From: Synchiropus splendidus | Lineage: Eukaryota; Chordata; Actinopteri; Syngnathiformes; Callionymidae | Direction: 5' to 3' | Assembly (NCBI RefSeq): GCF_027744825.2 | Contig: NC_071342.1 | Span: forward strand, 23,900,001-23,964,000 | DNA length: 64,000 nt | In this document: positions 1 through 59,570 of the stretch, in pieces | How positions within the stretch are numbered: position 1 is the stretch's first letter | How the letters are laid out: each line of letters opens with the position of its first letter | Notes under the pieces: model-generated | The model's database searches: none | The model's input: the letters and a program-made list of their open reading frames with translations, nothing else | Told to the model about the DNA's origin: nothing | Position numbers and translations under genes: made by a program

Positions 1-1650
1 TTCAAATTAAATCAGAGGTTAAAATCTAATGTTCTGGCAATAATAACTACTGAGTGAGTACTGAATGTGTTTTCATAATTTTTCTACTAAAACAAACACT
101 TTAGTGTCATGACTTTAAATGAAATGAAAATTACAGTATGTCATTGGGTCTGGTCAGTAAACAGCTGGAAATGCGTTACATTTTTCATGCAGCATTAGGT
201 GGTGTTTCTATTGACACACAGGAAACAGGGAAAACCAATCGTCTTATTAAGTGTCATATTATATTGACTGACATGTAAAACAGATAAGTTATGGAAAATG
301 TGGTGATGATATTGTGTGTATTTCAACATCTTAACTGGTCCAGTGGTAAAAATGAAACGATAAAATTGCAAATATGTTAGTTTTGTTGCATTAGAATAAT
401 AATACATATAATATGATGTATGATATATGAGGACTGCGTTTGATGTTTTTCTAAAAAGGTTTGCTAAATGTCATTATTATTTTCCCTCACACTCGTAACA
501 TGATGCGGTGACGTTTGATATAAATACGCACGTATGAATAAAGGAAATCAAACGAGACCAGATGGAACTTTTTCTCTCTCATGCTCTGCATCCGGGCGAC
601 TGTGGACCATGAAGAGTGTCATGACCAGTCGGGGGGGGGGCTTGTCCCTCTCAGTGAACGTTAAAGACATTTGACGTTTCTCTATTTGGCAGAAGTGAAA
701 GTTATTTGGTCAAACATGAGCAGGAGGCATGTGATAACTCCACAAAGAGAGAAGTATGTGTGTGTGGCAGGGGGACAGGGGGGTCTTCTCTGATGTCTTG
801 ATCAGCTCTTGTGATTGAGCAATTGAGAGAGCAGCGGTATTTCTCCTGCTCGTTAACACGTACACACGGGCACACACAGACACACACTCATTTTGGACGA
901 CGTCTTTGATCTCTACTCCAGCCAATTCAGCCACGACACATACCCACACACTCCAACACACACGGTCCAAAGGAACTCCCCGCCAAACTATTTAGTTTCA
1001 TTAGGGGCAGATTCTTCAAAAGGGCCGGAGAGGGAGAGCGTGCGGGGGGAGTGGGGGGGGAGAAGAAGCAGAAGAAAGGCATCAACCTAAAAATCATTCA
1101 TTCATTCTATCAACTATTACTTGTTAAAGGAAGGAGAAAAAGGCCTTCCTCAAGGAGAGAAAGTCCTCATTTGCGCCCTGAAAATATCGTGTGGTGTTGT
1201 GAATATGACTTGTAACTGCATTTAATGGTCAACGCCAGTTTTAAAAATCATGTGCTCTAACTTCAGTAATTAGAATATTTGCATTCTAGAGTTGCAGGAG
1301 ACTATTAAATGATAACAGGGTTGTGTTCGATGAGATACATTTTAAGTGTTTTTGAAGTAATCCAAGTGAGACAGCGTTGCTTAAATAACATCTATATTAA
1401 TGCAGCCCCGCTGCCTGTCCTTTAAAACAGGTTAGTCACAGCACTGGAATTTTACAGTTTCCCTGCACTTCAAATGTCATTGGAATTAAAATTGAACTCA
1501 TAAACTAATCAGGGGTTGAAATGTTTTAGCTTAAAAACACAAGGGGAGAAGAAAGTGACTTCAATAAAGAAGAGGAAAAGAGGTGAGGCAGAGACGGGCT
1601 GTGCAAAGGGAGAAAAACACTCCTCAGAGGAGGTGAGGAAGCCACGGCAG

Positions 1651-1675
1651 GGAGAGGAGGAGGAGGAGGAGGAGG
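1651..1675. repeat. (GGA)n purine tract
   Basis: About seven GGA units inside a longer purine-rich stretch (1535-1690). It explains the Glu-rich frame there. Confidence 0.9.
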
Positions 1676-2391
1676 GCGCTGGTCGGCAGAAATCAAACAA
1701 GACCCAATTACAGGAATCTCAACGAGTCAATGAGCAGAGGAATTCTTCTACCTTGAAAACGCCGAGTCGTTTGCGGGCTCTCTTCTCTGACGCGTGCACA
1801 AATATTTAAGAAAATGCAGACGGAAACGCGTGAAGGTGCCGAAAACTTCCACACAATCTGGTGTCACACATAAATGCACGCAAACACACGTAGACTTAGA
1901 ACCTGGTGAGAATCCTCATAATTAACCTGGCCAGGCCGCTGTGAAATTACTGTTTTCATCTGCTAATGGATGAAAAGAGCTCAAGTCAAGCGTCTGTATT
2001 AAAGTATTAAAAACACTACAATCAAAATATACCCACTCCCCATATCTGACCCTTCTGGAGGGTGGCATGACTTTTGAAAACTTGACTGAGTTTTGAAGGC
2101 CACCTATCAGGAGGACGAGGCGGCGGCGGTGGAGGAGACAATTAGTGGCACTGATTGTCCATCAAAGATCAGAGGGACGGGAGGACAGATAAAGTGGAGG
2201 AAAATGGGAATTACAAAGCCAAGTTGAAAGGAAGGACAGTGAAAATACTGGGACTGCCGTAGAAAGTGACATAGAAAAGGAGTGAGAGAAAGTGAAAAAG
2301 TGAACCTTTGACCTGAGATGAAAGAGGCAGTCACTGTGGGCTACAATTAGGGATGGCAGGAGGGGGACCCTAGGTCAAGAGAACAGGGCTG

Positions 2392-2394
<3 letters not shown>

Positions 2395-2419
<25 letters not shown>
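2395..2419. repeat. (AC)n microsatellite
   Basis: Twelve AC units. Confidence 0.95.
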
Positions 2420-2422
<3 letters not shown>

Positions 2423-3289
2423 AAGTAGGCTGTTCTGGAGCAGTAGCTGTTCGAACAGGGTCGCAGTTTAAACAACACGTAATGATGAACTTGCAACTGA
2501 AGCAGGCAGAACAGTTCTCTTGTTATTCGTCATTGTTCTTCATCATATTCTGCTGACACTAATGACATAATATATTGCACAGATTATGTACCTTCTTTTG
2601 GATGGCACTTGAACATTTCAAGATGTTTCACTGGTGGTGCCAGATCTAAGGGGCAGTATCTCTCTATCCTGTAAGTGAACAGCATCATTTTTCTCTTAAA
2701 AATAAAGTTTGCCCAACAGCAGCATTTTTTCAATGCTTTCTGTGATTATGTTATCAATTATAGTGCACAGTGGATGTGTTTGTTGTCTGAGATAGTGTTT
2801 GATGCGAGGTTGTAATAAGGAAGTCGACATTGAAGAAAGTGGAAAAAATCTGGATTAAATATCTATTAATTAAATATCAATAGAGACATTATCACTCAAT
2901 CAAGTATTACAATATATCAGTAAAAATATCAATATAATATCACGCAATGAAGTATCTCGATAGTTGAGGTTATGGATATTTTCTTAGTGCATTGATTTAG
3001 TCCCACTGATGAACAGGGGTTGGCAGTTAAATGTCCTCTGGGGCACGCACTGTGATTGTTGTGAGGGACTGTCAAACTGAAAGACAGAAGAAAAGAATAA
3101 AAGACTGTTAATTTTATCTTTTCAGTTTGATGGTAAAATAACAGTGAAAACTGGAAAAACTGTAATTCACAGTACATTCTGAATGTATATGTCTTCATCT
3201 TATTTGAAGATTGTCAATATTAACCATAAATATCTTTGCAACAGAACTGTGGATAAAACATGTGAATATGAGTTCTTTCAAGGGCTGCG

Positions 3290-3570
3290 TAAACACTGGC
3301 AAAGGCCTCGGGCCTTAAGCGAGGGAATGATGCTTCCTCCACACACTCCAGTTGTTTTAATTGGCGTTAAACCCTTAAGAAGAGAAGTCATACAACACAT
3401 TTGGTAATGATTTAATCTTCAGTAATTTGTCGCCTCTCAGAAGAGCTAAATCTGCTCTTAAATCGTGCATTATGCCTGACAATGGTTGCGTAATTCCATT
3501 TCATTGTTGTAATAAGCTGATATTATAGCCATTCTGAAGCAGGCAAACATAATCCTTCACACACAAAGCC
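3290..3570. promoter_or_regulatory. Candidate regulatory element
   Basis: Non-repetitive sequence with two bicoid/OTX-type cores (TAATCT 3413-3418, TAATCC 3550-3555), a SOX-type CATTGTT (3502-3508) and several ATTA/TTAA blocks. Texture resembles vertebrate conserved non-coding elements. No alignment was possible. Confidence 0.3.
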
Positions 3571-5109
3571 TGACCATTTTACCTGTCAGGTTTGGTGTGC
3601 GGTGACAGGTTACTGTTTTTCCCTGCTGCCCACTGACACAATGTCTGCCTTTTTCTTCCTGTATTTATCTTTCTATGTTCTTTTCCTTGTCTCTCTCCCC
3701 CTCACTAGTAATTATCTTGTCTATTTAAAGGGCACAACCTTCCCATCTGCCTCACCTGTCAGTGTGACGCGCTCCTGTGACGCTTGCTTATATATTGACT
3801 GTATACGCTTCCTGTTTTACCTGTCCTGCTCTATAACTGCTCATTGTCGTGACCCCGTGTATAAACAGTCACAAACACACCGTTGCTTGCACACACCGAA
3901 GCCAATGTTTAAATTTAATCAAATTATTTCACGTCACACCGAGCCCAGAGCTTGAACTCACTCAAAAGTTTTGTTTTTTACTGCCAGATTCAGTCGTGCA
4001 GACCGGCAGCCTCAGGTCCCAAGTCCTTCTGTTTCGTGGCTGGTCCTTTCTCAATTCGTCGGCCATCGCACTTCTGCATCTGCAGAAATTCATGGGTTGT
4101 TTCGTGAGTGAGTGTGAAAAAGAAGTTTGACAGGACATGAATTATCATGCAAATTGCTGCAATAGTTAAGTCAGATTTGTTCTGTTACACTCAGTAGTTA
4201 TGTAGTAGTTATCTAATGTAATGACAAAGAAAGGCTGCACAGGAAGTAACTCAGAGATTTGTCTACTTGTTACTTTGGTTGTGCTGAAAACTTGAACCAT
4301 TACCAGTATTATTTGAGTGGTAGCATATGTCACTCAATTTTCGTATTGCAATGACTTTTTGTGACAAAAAAATCATTTGGAACAAATTCCATATCACAAA
4401 ATTAATGTGTTTTTCTAGCAGTTGAGTTTGCGCTGAACACTGAACAATAAAAACAGAAAAAATTGATTAAATATTTTGTTACCCACAGAAACATTTAAAA
4501 AATGAGAGCCTCCACAAATACAAAAGTTGCAACAATGGCTGGAGGTCACGTCCCATGCGGATGTAAAAGTAAATCAAAATTGTCAGCCGCAATTCATCTA
4601 CCCGCTGTGTAATGTGTTTACTCTCCATGAATAGTACGGAGCCCCCACGTTGCTCCTAGTGAGTTACTTGTGTTTCACCTTTTTTTTTGTGGAATTCTGT
4701 TTGTGACGAATAGTGACCTTTTTTTATTTCAAATTTACGAAAAGGATACAGAACCCTTCATCGAGAACCTGTGTAATTGGTAAATACGAGTCAGTGGTGG
4801 GGCAAATATTGAGTTAAATGAGTTCATGTACGCATGAAGACACGCTCTTTTATCACATGTCACATATACATTCATACTGCATTTGACATGAGAATTAAGA
4901 TGATGATTCATTTGCCCCAAGTGCTCGGAGGAGTCACGTGTGTTTGCTTTGACTTGCCCTTCCCAATGATGCAGTCAGTTTAGAGTACAGACTACGTTGT
5001 TTTTTTTTCTCCGCTTAATCATGACATCTTGACCAGTCTGAGCACACACGCGCACACACGGCCCTCAGATTTATATTTACGCACACATTATCCACAAAGA
5101 CCCCTATCA

Positions 5110-5290
5110 TGCGCACGCACCCGCTGAATCATAATTAGGCCGTGTCCTGGCTCTTTGATAGCCGTGTACAGTGGCTCTTCTTTAATTCTTTATCAAATGC
5201 ATTGATCGCACTGGGCCTTGCACGCTCATTGATCCGCGCACTCTGTCTGGAGCCAGACGATAAGCCCTGTCTATGGCCTCTCTCTCACCC
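5110..5290. promoter_or_regulatory. Candidate regulatory element
   Basis: TAATTA homeodomain core at 5132-5137, a TCF/LEF-like CTTTGAT at 5152-5158, and ATCAAATGCATTGATC-type half-palindromic sequence near 5193-5208 in otherwise unique DNA. Confidence 0.28.
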
Positions 5291-8200
5291 TTCTCTCCAA
5301 AATATTAGCAGTACACTTCTTCATTTGTGGCTGTCATTGCCGCAGTTTCTACATTGTTTATTTTTGTATTGCCAAACTTCTGTTTAAACACATAAATGGA
5401 CAAACAGCATTCCTCTTTGATGTTCTCACTCACTACCAGACGGATGTTGCTATTTGTTCATTTCTTCTTGGGTAAATTCTATACTTCCAGACCCTAATCC
5501 TCATCAAATTGACACTGTATCAATATGCTCAATATATATGTAAAATTTAGCCCATTTGCCGACACTTTATTTAAATAGTAGTGGTAGTAAATAGTAGGAA
5601 CAGTGAGAGCTGAGATTTTGTGAATGACTGCTTGACACTGATCTGGATTATCTGCCTCTAGAGCAGGATAATCTGATAATCAGAACAGTACATAGGATGT
5701 GTAAGAATGCATTGAAGGCAACATACAGAAAAGTAAACCTGTCACAGATCAGTTTTTAATTATCGGGACAAGGATCTGGTGAAGGATATACTGTCTAGGT
5801 CAGGGGTCAACAATAGTTTTCAAACAAAGCCGTCTTAGTGCTTGGTGGTAATGGAGAGGTACTGCACTGTCAAATCCAGAATTTACACAGTTTCAGAAGC
5901 AGCACGTTTGCTTCACCAAATTGTTTTTGCTTTCATTCATTTGGTGCTGAAATGTTGCCGCTGTTTCTCCTCTGTTCATTTATGGACACAATAAAATAAA
6001 TTTCATCATTTGCCATCAGAGGGGTTACTATTTTTATTCTATTTTTGGTAAAGTCACTCAAAATTCAGCAGTTTAGTGGTTGTTGAACTGATATATTTCC
6101 AGTTTTTAATTAGTTAATTTAATTGTATTAAACCCTCTTGTTTTCATGTGCAATTTAAAAATGATGCCCTGTAATCTGTGTGACCATTAGTCCAGTAGTA
6201 AAAACTTTTTTCTTTCTCCTTCAAAACATGGAGGGGGCTACGTTCCTGATGTGATGGGGCACGCTCAGCACCAGGCTTTGTTCCTCTTTTTCCTTGCATT
6301 TTTTTCTTCATTCTTAGATTCTTGAGAAAAACAAGTTACTCCTTCATCAGTTCCATTTATTAAATTTACTAGGCCACCAACAGAGCTCATTCAAATGAGC
6401 GATAAACATTGCACATGGACCATACATATCTACACTTTTGGATATTTCAGTGACAGCAGCGATAATATGTCTGTGCATGGGCCTGTGGGAGGCTCAATGT
6501 TGAAAGAGGTTTTTGGAGTGACTTGGTTTTCTGTTATGTTTCTGTCTTGGCGTGTTGGTGTGTTTTTTGTCGGAGTCGATTGACATTAATTGTCACAACT
6601 GTAAGCTGTGCGGGGTGAGAGGCGTGTTGAAGTGAAATCCACTACTGTTGGTTTCCTTTTTTAGCTGAAAGATTGCTGCATTAAATGTCCAACATTTACT
6701 GTAAAAATACAAGGAAGGCGCGTCCATGCACCCTCAACTCAATAATGTGTATTCCCCCAAAACTGTGTCCAAAACCTGCAACGCTTGAATCGATATGTCT
6801 ATTCGTCCTCCTCGGATACCGAGAGTGAAAGTGCTGTTTGTGAGCTCTGGATGTGGAATTGTGTGTGTGTTTATCCTGCTGCTGTTTCAGATAGAGACCT
6901 AAAGCACCTCTCGACTGTGAATTAGCCCCTCATGACAAATGTCTGGACCCGCATGGCTGGTCACCAGACCGTCCAGCTATCTGGGTGGTTGGCAAACCCC
7001 TTTTTCCCCCCCAGATTGTGATTGTGTGCATATCTCTGTGTGTCCATGTTTCCACGTGGACGTGGGGCATCACTCTGTGCCCATGCTAGGGCTCTGTACA
7101 TGGCCAGCAGTGCATGCCCTCCTCCTTCTTTCTTATTGCCCAGAAAAGAGCAACCAGCGAGACAACTTGCTCAGACAGAGCTTCCAGAGCAGAGAGGGGT
7201 CCTCATTCGACGCCAAACCCTCTGTGAAGCCTGCTGTCTCAGTCTCGCACTCAACCGTTCAGCCTCCTTCCCTCGGAGGTCCCCGGCAGTCAGTGGAAGA
7301 CACAGAGCATTATTGTTTTCACTGTCATCTTTAAAAGGAAAGTAACAACCTCTGCTCCCCTGGAGCTTCTTTGTGCTACTCACTGACCACCAATGGGCAC
7401 ACTCTCCTCGTTTTCAACTCGGCGATGAGGTGGACAGGTTAACTATCAACCATTATTTGCATGTACTTTTGTTTTAGGTCTCTGTTCTATTTCTATTAAA
7501 CACATTTGTTTGGAAAACAGCTCAGCCATAATTGATTTGATTTTAATTTATTAGAATTATAATGATGTTTTATATTTGAGGGGGGGGGTTCTGTAAGTCC
7601 ATTTGGATTTGAGAACGCTCAAGAACTTCCCCTGTTGATTCCTATTGCTTCTGAAATGTGACCAGCTCCAGCAAAAAAACCCTGAAAGATTTGACAAAAT
7701 AAAACACGACAGTAAGTCAAATTTCAAACTTTTAAATATGTTCTTAATGTTCACCAACTGGCAACAAAGGGAGTCCAGAAAACTGCAGGGCAAATGGCAC
7801 TGCGGTTGGAGTACAGCCTTTTGGACCATTTACCAGTTTGTTTATCAGTTCCAAACCAATATAGTTTTTTGGTGCAGGAAGTTGAGTTGTATACTTTATT
7901 CATTTGAAGGTATGAATTTGAATTAATAATGATGATAGTGCCTCATACTGGGTTTTTAATCTGTGTTATCTGATGGATTGTTTTGGCTGGAACATTACAT
8001 TTGTTTTTGTAAACCGGACTTTATAATTATTAGACAAAAGGTCTCGATGAATTACCTAGGGAACTGGGTGGAACAGAACACTCTTTTTTTTATCCAACCA
8101 TTCAGTTTTAAAACCATCCACCATCTCTTATTGAGACAAGCCTATTGATGGACTGTCATAATCTGATGTCCACAAGATGGCATAGCCCCACATGGATCGG

Positions 8201-10139
8201 CTGTCCACTTGACCAGGCATATCCTGTTTCAGCAGAACAATGAGTGCTAATTGGGGATGTCAGTGCTTGTAACAGTCAGGTGATGTGACATCCAATCTCA
8301 AAAAGGTGTGACAAAGCGCTGGAAATTTAAAACATCCAGGAAGATGTATGGAACCATGCGACCTGTGCTGCACGTGCATTATTTACTACTCTCTGATCTC
8401 CATCCACGGCAATTAGTTTAGTGCCAAAGTGAATGGCTGCGCTGAGACGGTTCAGATTCCTGTACAAGGAGAGTGTCAGTCTCCAGGACATTCTTGGTGA
8501 TGACTTTGAACATTTTACTGCTTCTTTTTTAAATGTTTTGGGCGGCATTAAAGACTTGGGCTTGGAAGCGGAGTGAGTTGGGATGAAGGGAGTGATGAGA
8601 TCGACGAGTAGAAATCCAGCTGCTGAGATCTATAGACAGTGAGGGAGAGATGGAGTCGATAAGGAAGAAGTGGTTGCAAATGTTATGGGGGTGCAAGTGA
8701 GGTTGTAGGTAGAGCACTAACTTTGAAGTTATCAGCTTTGCACTTAGGCAGTGAGGGAGTGACGTTTGCAGAGTGACGAGGATAGACGAGAAACGAAGGG
8801 TTGCATGAGCAGGAATTCATAAAATGCACCATTGCAAAGAAGGTGAAAGATACTGAGCACCGGGGCAGAAAACACCTAGAGAAGTCAGAGACTTACAGAG
8901 CAAGAGACTTTCTGGGGTTGACATCAAGAAAACATCTTGGGGTTTCATGTCATGTTTTTTTTCATATTGCCCCAGACAAAACTGGAACATCTTTATTCTT
9001 ATTCCAAACCCATTTTTGGTGTTTGCCTTCTAATCAGCAGTCTAGCTGGCAGAGCTAGATGCTAGTTCTGTGGGTTTTCGCATAGCATTAATCCTTGCCT
9101 CTGGATAGGCAAAGTCAATTTCCTTGATTCCTGCCTCCAAAATGTCTCCCTATATAGCATTGCATCAAGAGGTTCTGCAGTGAGTCGAGGGGCCAGAGTC
9201 GTGGAGACTCTCTCTTCAACTGATCGTTGCATCTGTTCAGGCCAGATTGGATATCAGTGCAGTCGCCAGCAGGCAGCAGCTGAAATGACCGTTTATCATA
9301 TTACATTTCTAAATCACGACGATGCCAGCGATGAAAACGCCGGGGAGATACGAGGGAATGAATGGCTAGAAATTCAGAAGTCACCTTTAACCTTTAACTG
9401 TCCCTGAGATTTAAACCCCTAGAAAGTCAAGTGAGTTTTTTTAACTCGACTGACAGCGGTCTATATGAATGAATAGACCCTTGCCCTGTTGTGAAATTGT
9501 GATTATTTATACCAGTCCTGTTTTTCAATTGGCTTATGTTTTTAAAATGAATTCCTCCACCCTTCCCAACATATTCGATACACTCACTCTTATGTCTTTA
9601 GAACCGTCCTGGTATCCTCAGAGATCAAGTGACAAGAGGATGCAAAACACACTGATACTACTTGATTCACATTGTGTGAAAAAGGCAGACAAACCTTTTG
9701 TGTCGAGGCCGCACGTCCTCCAGCTGTTCTGTGTTGAGCTTACCTCAAGCAGCAGGTGATGGCGCTCCACTCCTCTGGCGGAGCCTTGAGATTCTCTCGC
9801 ACAGGTTTCTTTTAATTATGAGTGTCACACACGTTTGACCGAGGTGAGGCAGTTCTCATGTCATGTGAAGTATTATGGTTATTGCAATCACGCGTTCTAA
9901 TAACCCGGTCAGTTATGAAACGAAAACAAAAAAGCAGTTCTATTATCTGTGTGATACCCGTATTAGAGATGCTCTCACTTACTCTTTCCCTCATGTTTGC
10001 TTCATACTTTGTTAGATCTTCTCCACTTCTGCATTACCCCCACAGAAACACTTGTATATCTCATAGCAACTTACTCTGAAACCCAGCGACTTGTTTCAGC
10101 CAGTCACCTTCTTGCTCCTACCAACGCTCGCCCCCCTGG

Positions 10140-10520
10140 TCATATGTAGGTGGTTATTCCTTCCTCGACTTCAGCTAATTACTCTCTTGGCAAACGACAT
10201 TATATGATTCTTTACATTAGAATGCACTAATGTGTGATAATGCTTTCTGTTATCAACAGGCATTCCACTTGCTATCAGTCTATCTGTTTACCGTGACTAC
10301 CGTCTCCCGCTCTCAGCATCAGTCTGCCTCTGCTTCCCTAGTGGCGTCCCCTCGGGCTCACACACTCATGAACACATGCATTAAGGTTGCCGTCACTGAC
10401 AATGCAGCCCCATTGTCCCGCGCAAACAAAGGCTACAAACAAACAATTGACATGGAAATGGAGAGATGTAGCTCATTAGCGGGCGCTGCTTGTTTTGTTA
10501 ATGGATAAAAGGGTGGTTTT
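10140..10520. promoter_or_regulatory. Candidate SOX-type enhancer
   Basis: Three SOX-like sites fall within 39 bases: CATTGT 10411-10416, AACAAAGG 10425-10432 and AACAATTG 10442-10449. ATTA/TAAT-rich sequence flanks them at 10175-10260. This is the densest SOX cluster I noticed in the window. Confidence 0.38.
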
Positions 10521-12118
10521 AATAGCCCTCTGCCCCCCACCCCTCCCAATATGGAGCAGCCTGATTAACAGGAAACCCCGGGTAGGTGGAACAGTGACAG
10601 AGAAATGTCGCCTTGCTCTCCCCTATGTTAAGTGTGCTGGTGGGAGGTTCGGTTGTCTGCTGTATTATTCAGTACAAATTGTTATTGAAGCATTTTTTAC
10701 TTTAAAAGGATCTGCAGGATCTTTGCATTTAAGTCCACTGTTTAAGAAAGTCTGTATGTATGTTAGCCGCTCAGAAACACTGTATGTAGTGGGAGGAGTA
10801 AGAAAAAGTATGATGTATTTCTGACATGACATTTTTAGAGTCGATTAAACCAAGAGAGTTATGAAAGACGCGACGAGTCACCCCTCTCATGTCAGGATTG
10901 ATGAGAAAGGGTTTGACGTAGAAAGGATCTGTAGTTTCACCAGGATCTTTATTTCACGTTTTTGAAAGGTTTGTCTCTCACTATGGCTTCGCTGCTGCAT
11001 GCATACTGTTGTTATAGGAGCTGTGTAACTCTACTGCTGCCTGCTGTCCTATTGATCTCATTGTGTTCAATGATAACAAATTACATAAAGTAAAGGTTGC
11101 GCCAGAAGATTGGTGATATACTTTCTCTTCGGTGCCTTTACTTTACATGTGTACACTATGTTGAGTCAGGTTACCACTCACTCACTCGCTCACTCACTGG
11201 TCTTTGTCACACAAGAGTCAAGTGTTGCATTTGTCCATTTTAGTTGTTCGGAACAGATCATTTTTGACCTGTTTCTGTCCCGTACACAAAAAACCTTCTG
11301 ACGCTTGTGTTTCTTAGAACCAGCACGCACAAATTAAAAATCAATCACTCACCGTCCCAAGTCTCATCTTAGAACTCCCTTAATTGTTCTTGTTGTCTAA
11401 GCTGTTGGCAAATATGTGCTCGTCAGGTCACCAGCGGTGAAGTGTTGGCTGAGTTATGGCTCGTGACTCAGGTGTGCAGTTGTGTGTGTGTGCGCATGTG
11501 TGTGTGTAGAGGCCGGAGCTATCAGCTGGATCAGATTGAATTGGCTCCAGAATGACATTTCTGCCGTTACTCTGATGCTGACAGTTCAATACTGTATCTG
11601 TCTTGGAGCAGACTTTTGAACGTCTGGGTACACACCACCCGTGTTGTTGGGCTAAAGTGTTTGGTTCACTTGTCATTGAAACAAATGTGTTCAATCCGTC
11701 TTTGTATCTCCTTAAGCGTTCGACATTTTCATTTGATCTCCTGATCTCAGGAAGTTTAGCAACAGATGTGTGAAGAATAATATTATTAATTATTTTAATT
11801 ATGAATATTTCATATTTTTAGGTCGGCTGCATCAATATTTAATGTATAGATACTTGGATGTGCTGCTGCATTTGTGACGTGTTCAATACTCAAATTTTCT
11901 GATTTCGCTTTGTTTGGACATTGACTCACATTTAAAGTCGCTGAAAAAGTCAGAGGCTGGTGGACCTTCAGATCTTAGTCACTTAAAGTTCTCTACAGAA
12001 TGTGATCATCTCTTTCACTGACTGTTGTGTTTGAGTCTGTGTGCCGTTGTTCTTGGCTGTCGGTCTGATCCTGCACGTGGAAGAAGTCGTGTGCCCATCG
12101 ACATGTGTATGTTTGCAG

Positions 12119-59012
<46,894 letters not shown>

Positions 59013-59570
59013 GGAACTTTAGTCCCACTCACTCACTCACTCACGTATACGGCTTTTGGTTGCTCTTCAACTTTTATGGGCTTTAAAAACAGGTACTTCA
59101 TATAATCATGTTTGTGATGCTTCACGATGACGCGCCTTCCGCGGCCTGAGGGTGGCGCTGACTTCTCAACTCCTCCTACCCTCGCTCTCTGACCTGTAAT
59201 ATATCTTAACTATCTTTTTTGTTTTTTAATAGAAAAAAAACTTTTTGGCTTGAAAGCAGTTTACCAAAAGATTTTAAAAAGAAAACTCATCGTGTACATG
59301 TTCATCACCGTGTTGCTTCACACTTCCTGGAGTCATGCAGTTCAATTTGAGAAACTTTATATGTTATTTATTGTACTTTTTACGCTGCTTCCACGTCAAA
59401 CTGCCACCGTGTTTTTTTTTTCCTCCATAATTTTTTGGTTTGTATTTATTCAGAAAAAAGAGAACTTTGCTTCCACGTGTTTGTTCCAGCTACTTCATGT
59501 GTTTATCTGTTTATTTATTCCAGCGTCATAACCCAAACAACACAAATAAAGTCCGTTTTTTGATTTACAA
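59013..59570 (+). other. ehbp1: EHBP1 3'UTR (3' end approximate)
   Basis: This runs from the stop codon to about 20 bases after the AATAAA at 59545-59550. It starts with a short (ACTC)n-like run around 59029-59044 and becomes AT- and T-rich from about 59200. Later AT-rich sequence to about 59810 has no clearly better poly(A) signal, though longer isoforms cannot be excluded. The open frame at 59250-59531 is UTR shadow sequence. Confidence 0.7.
59545..59550 (+). terminator. ehbp1: EHBP1 polyadenylation signal AATAAA
   Basis: A canonical AATAAA hexamer lies 533 bases after the EHBP1 stop. It is followed within 10-40 bases by T/GT-rich sequence (gtccgttttttg, then ggtgttgattaac and tttttctgg), as expected of a downstream cleavage element. 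Cleavage would fall near 59565-59575. Confidence 0.72.

Larger units (their letters stand above)
1..12118. other. Presumed EHBP1 intron, no exon recognised
   Basis: I read both strands and found no splice-flanked open segment resembling the CH domain or upstream EHBP1 linker. Small open frames here are unflanked by sensible splice sites or run through simple repeats. Contents: a G10 run near 630-639, GT/CA-rich low complexity at 700-960, a (GGA)n tract at 1651-1675, (AC)n at 2395-2419, and enhancer-like stretches listed separately at 3290-3570, 5110-5290 and 10140-10520. It is called an intron because exon a enters in phase 0 and the CH-domain exons must lie further upstream. Confidence 0.7.

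Noticed and set aside
4351..4376. Small hairpin atgactttttgtgacaaaaa
   Set aside because: The stem is mostly A/T with a mismatch and a tiny loop; too weak and short to call a microRNA or structured RNA.
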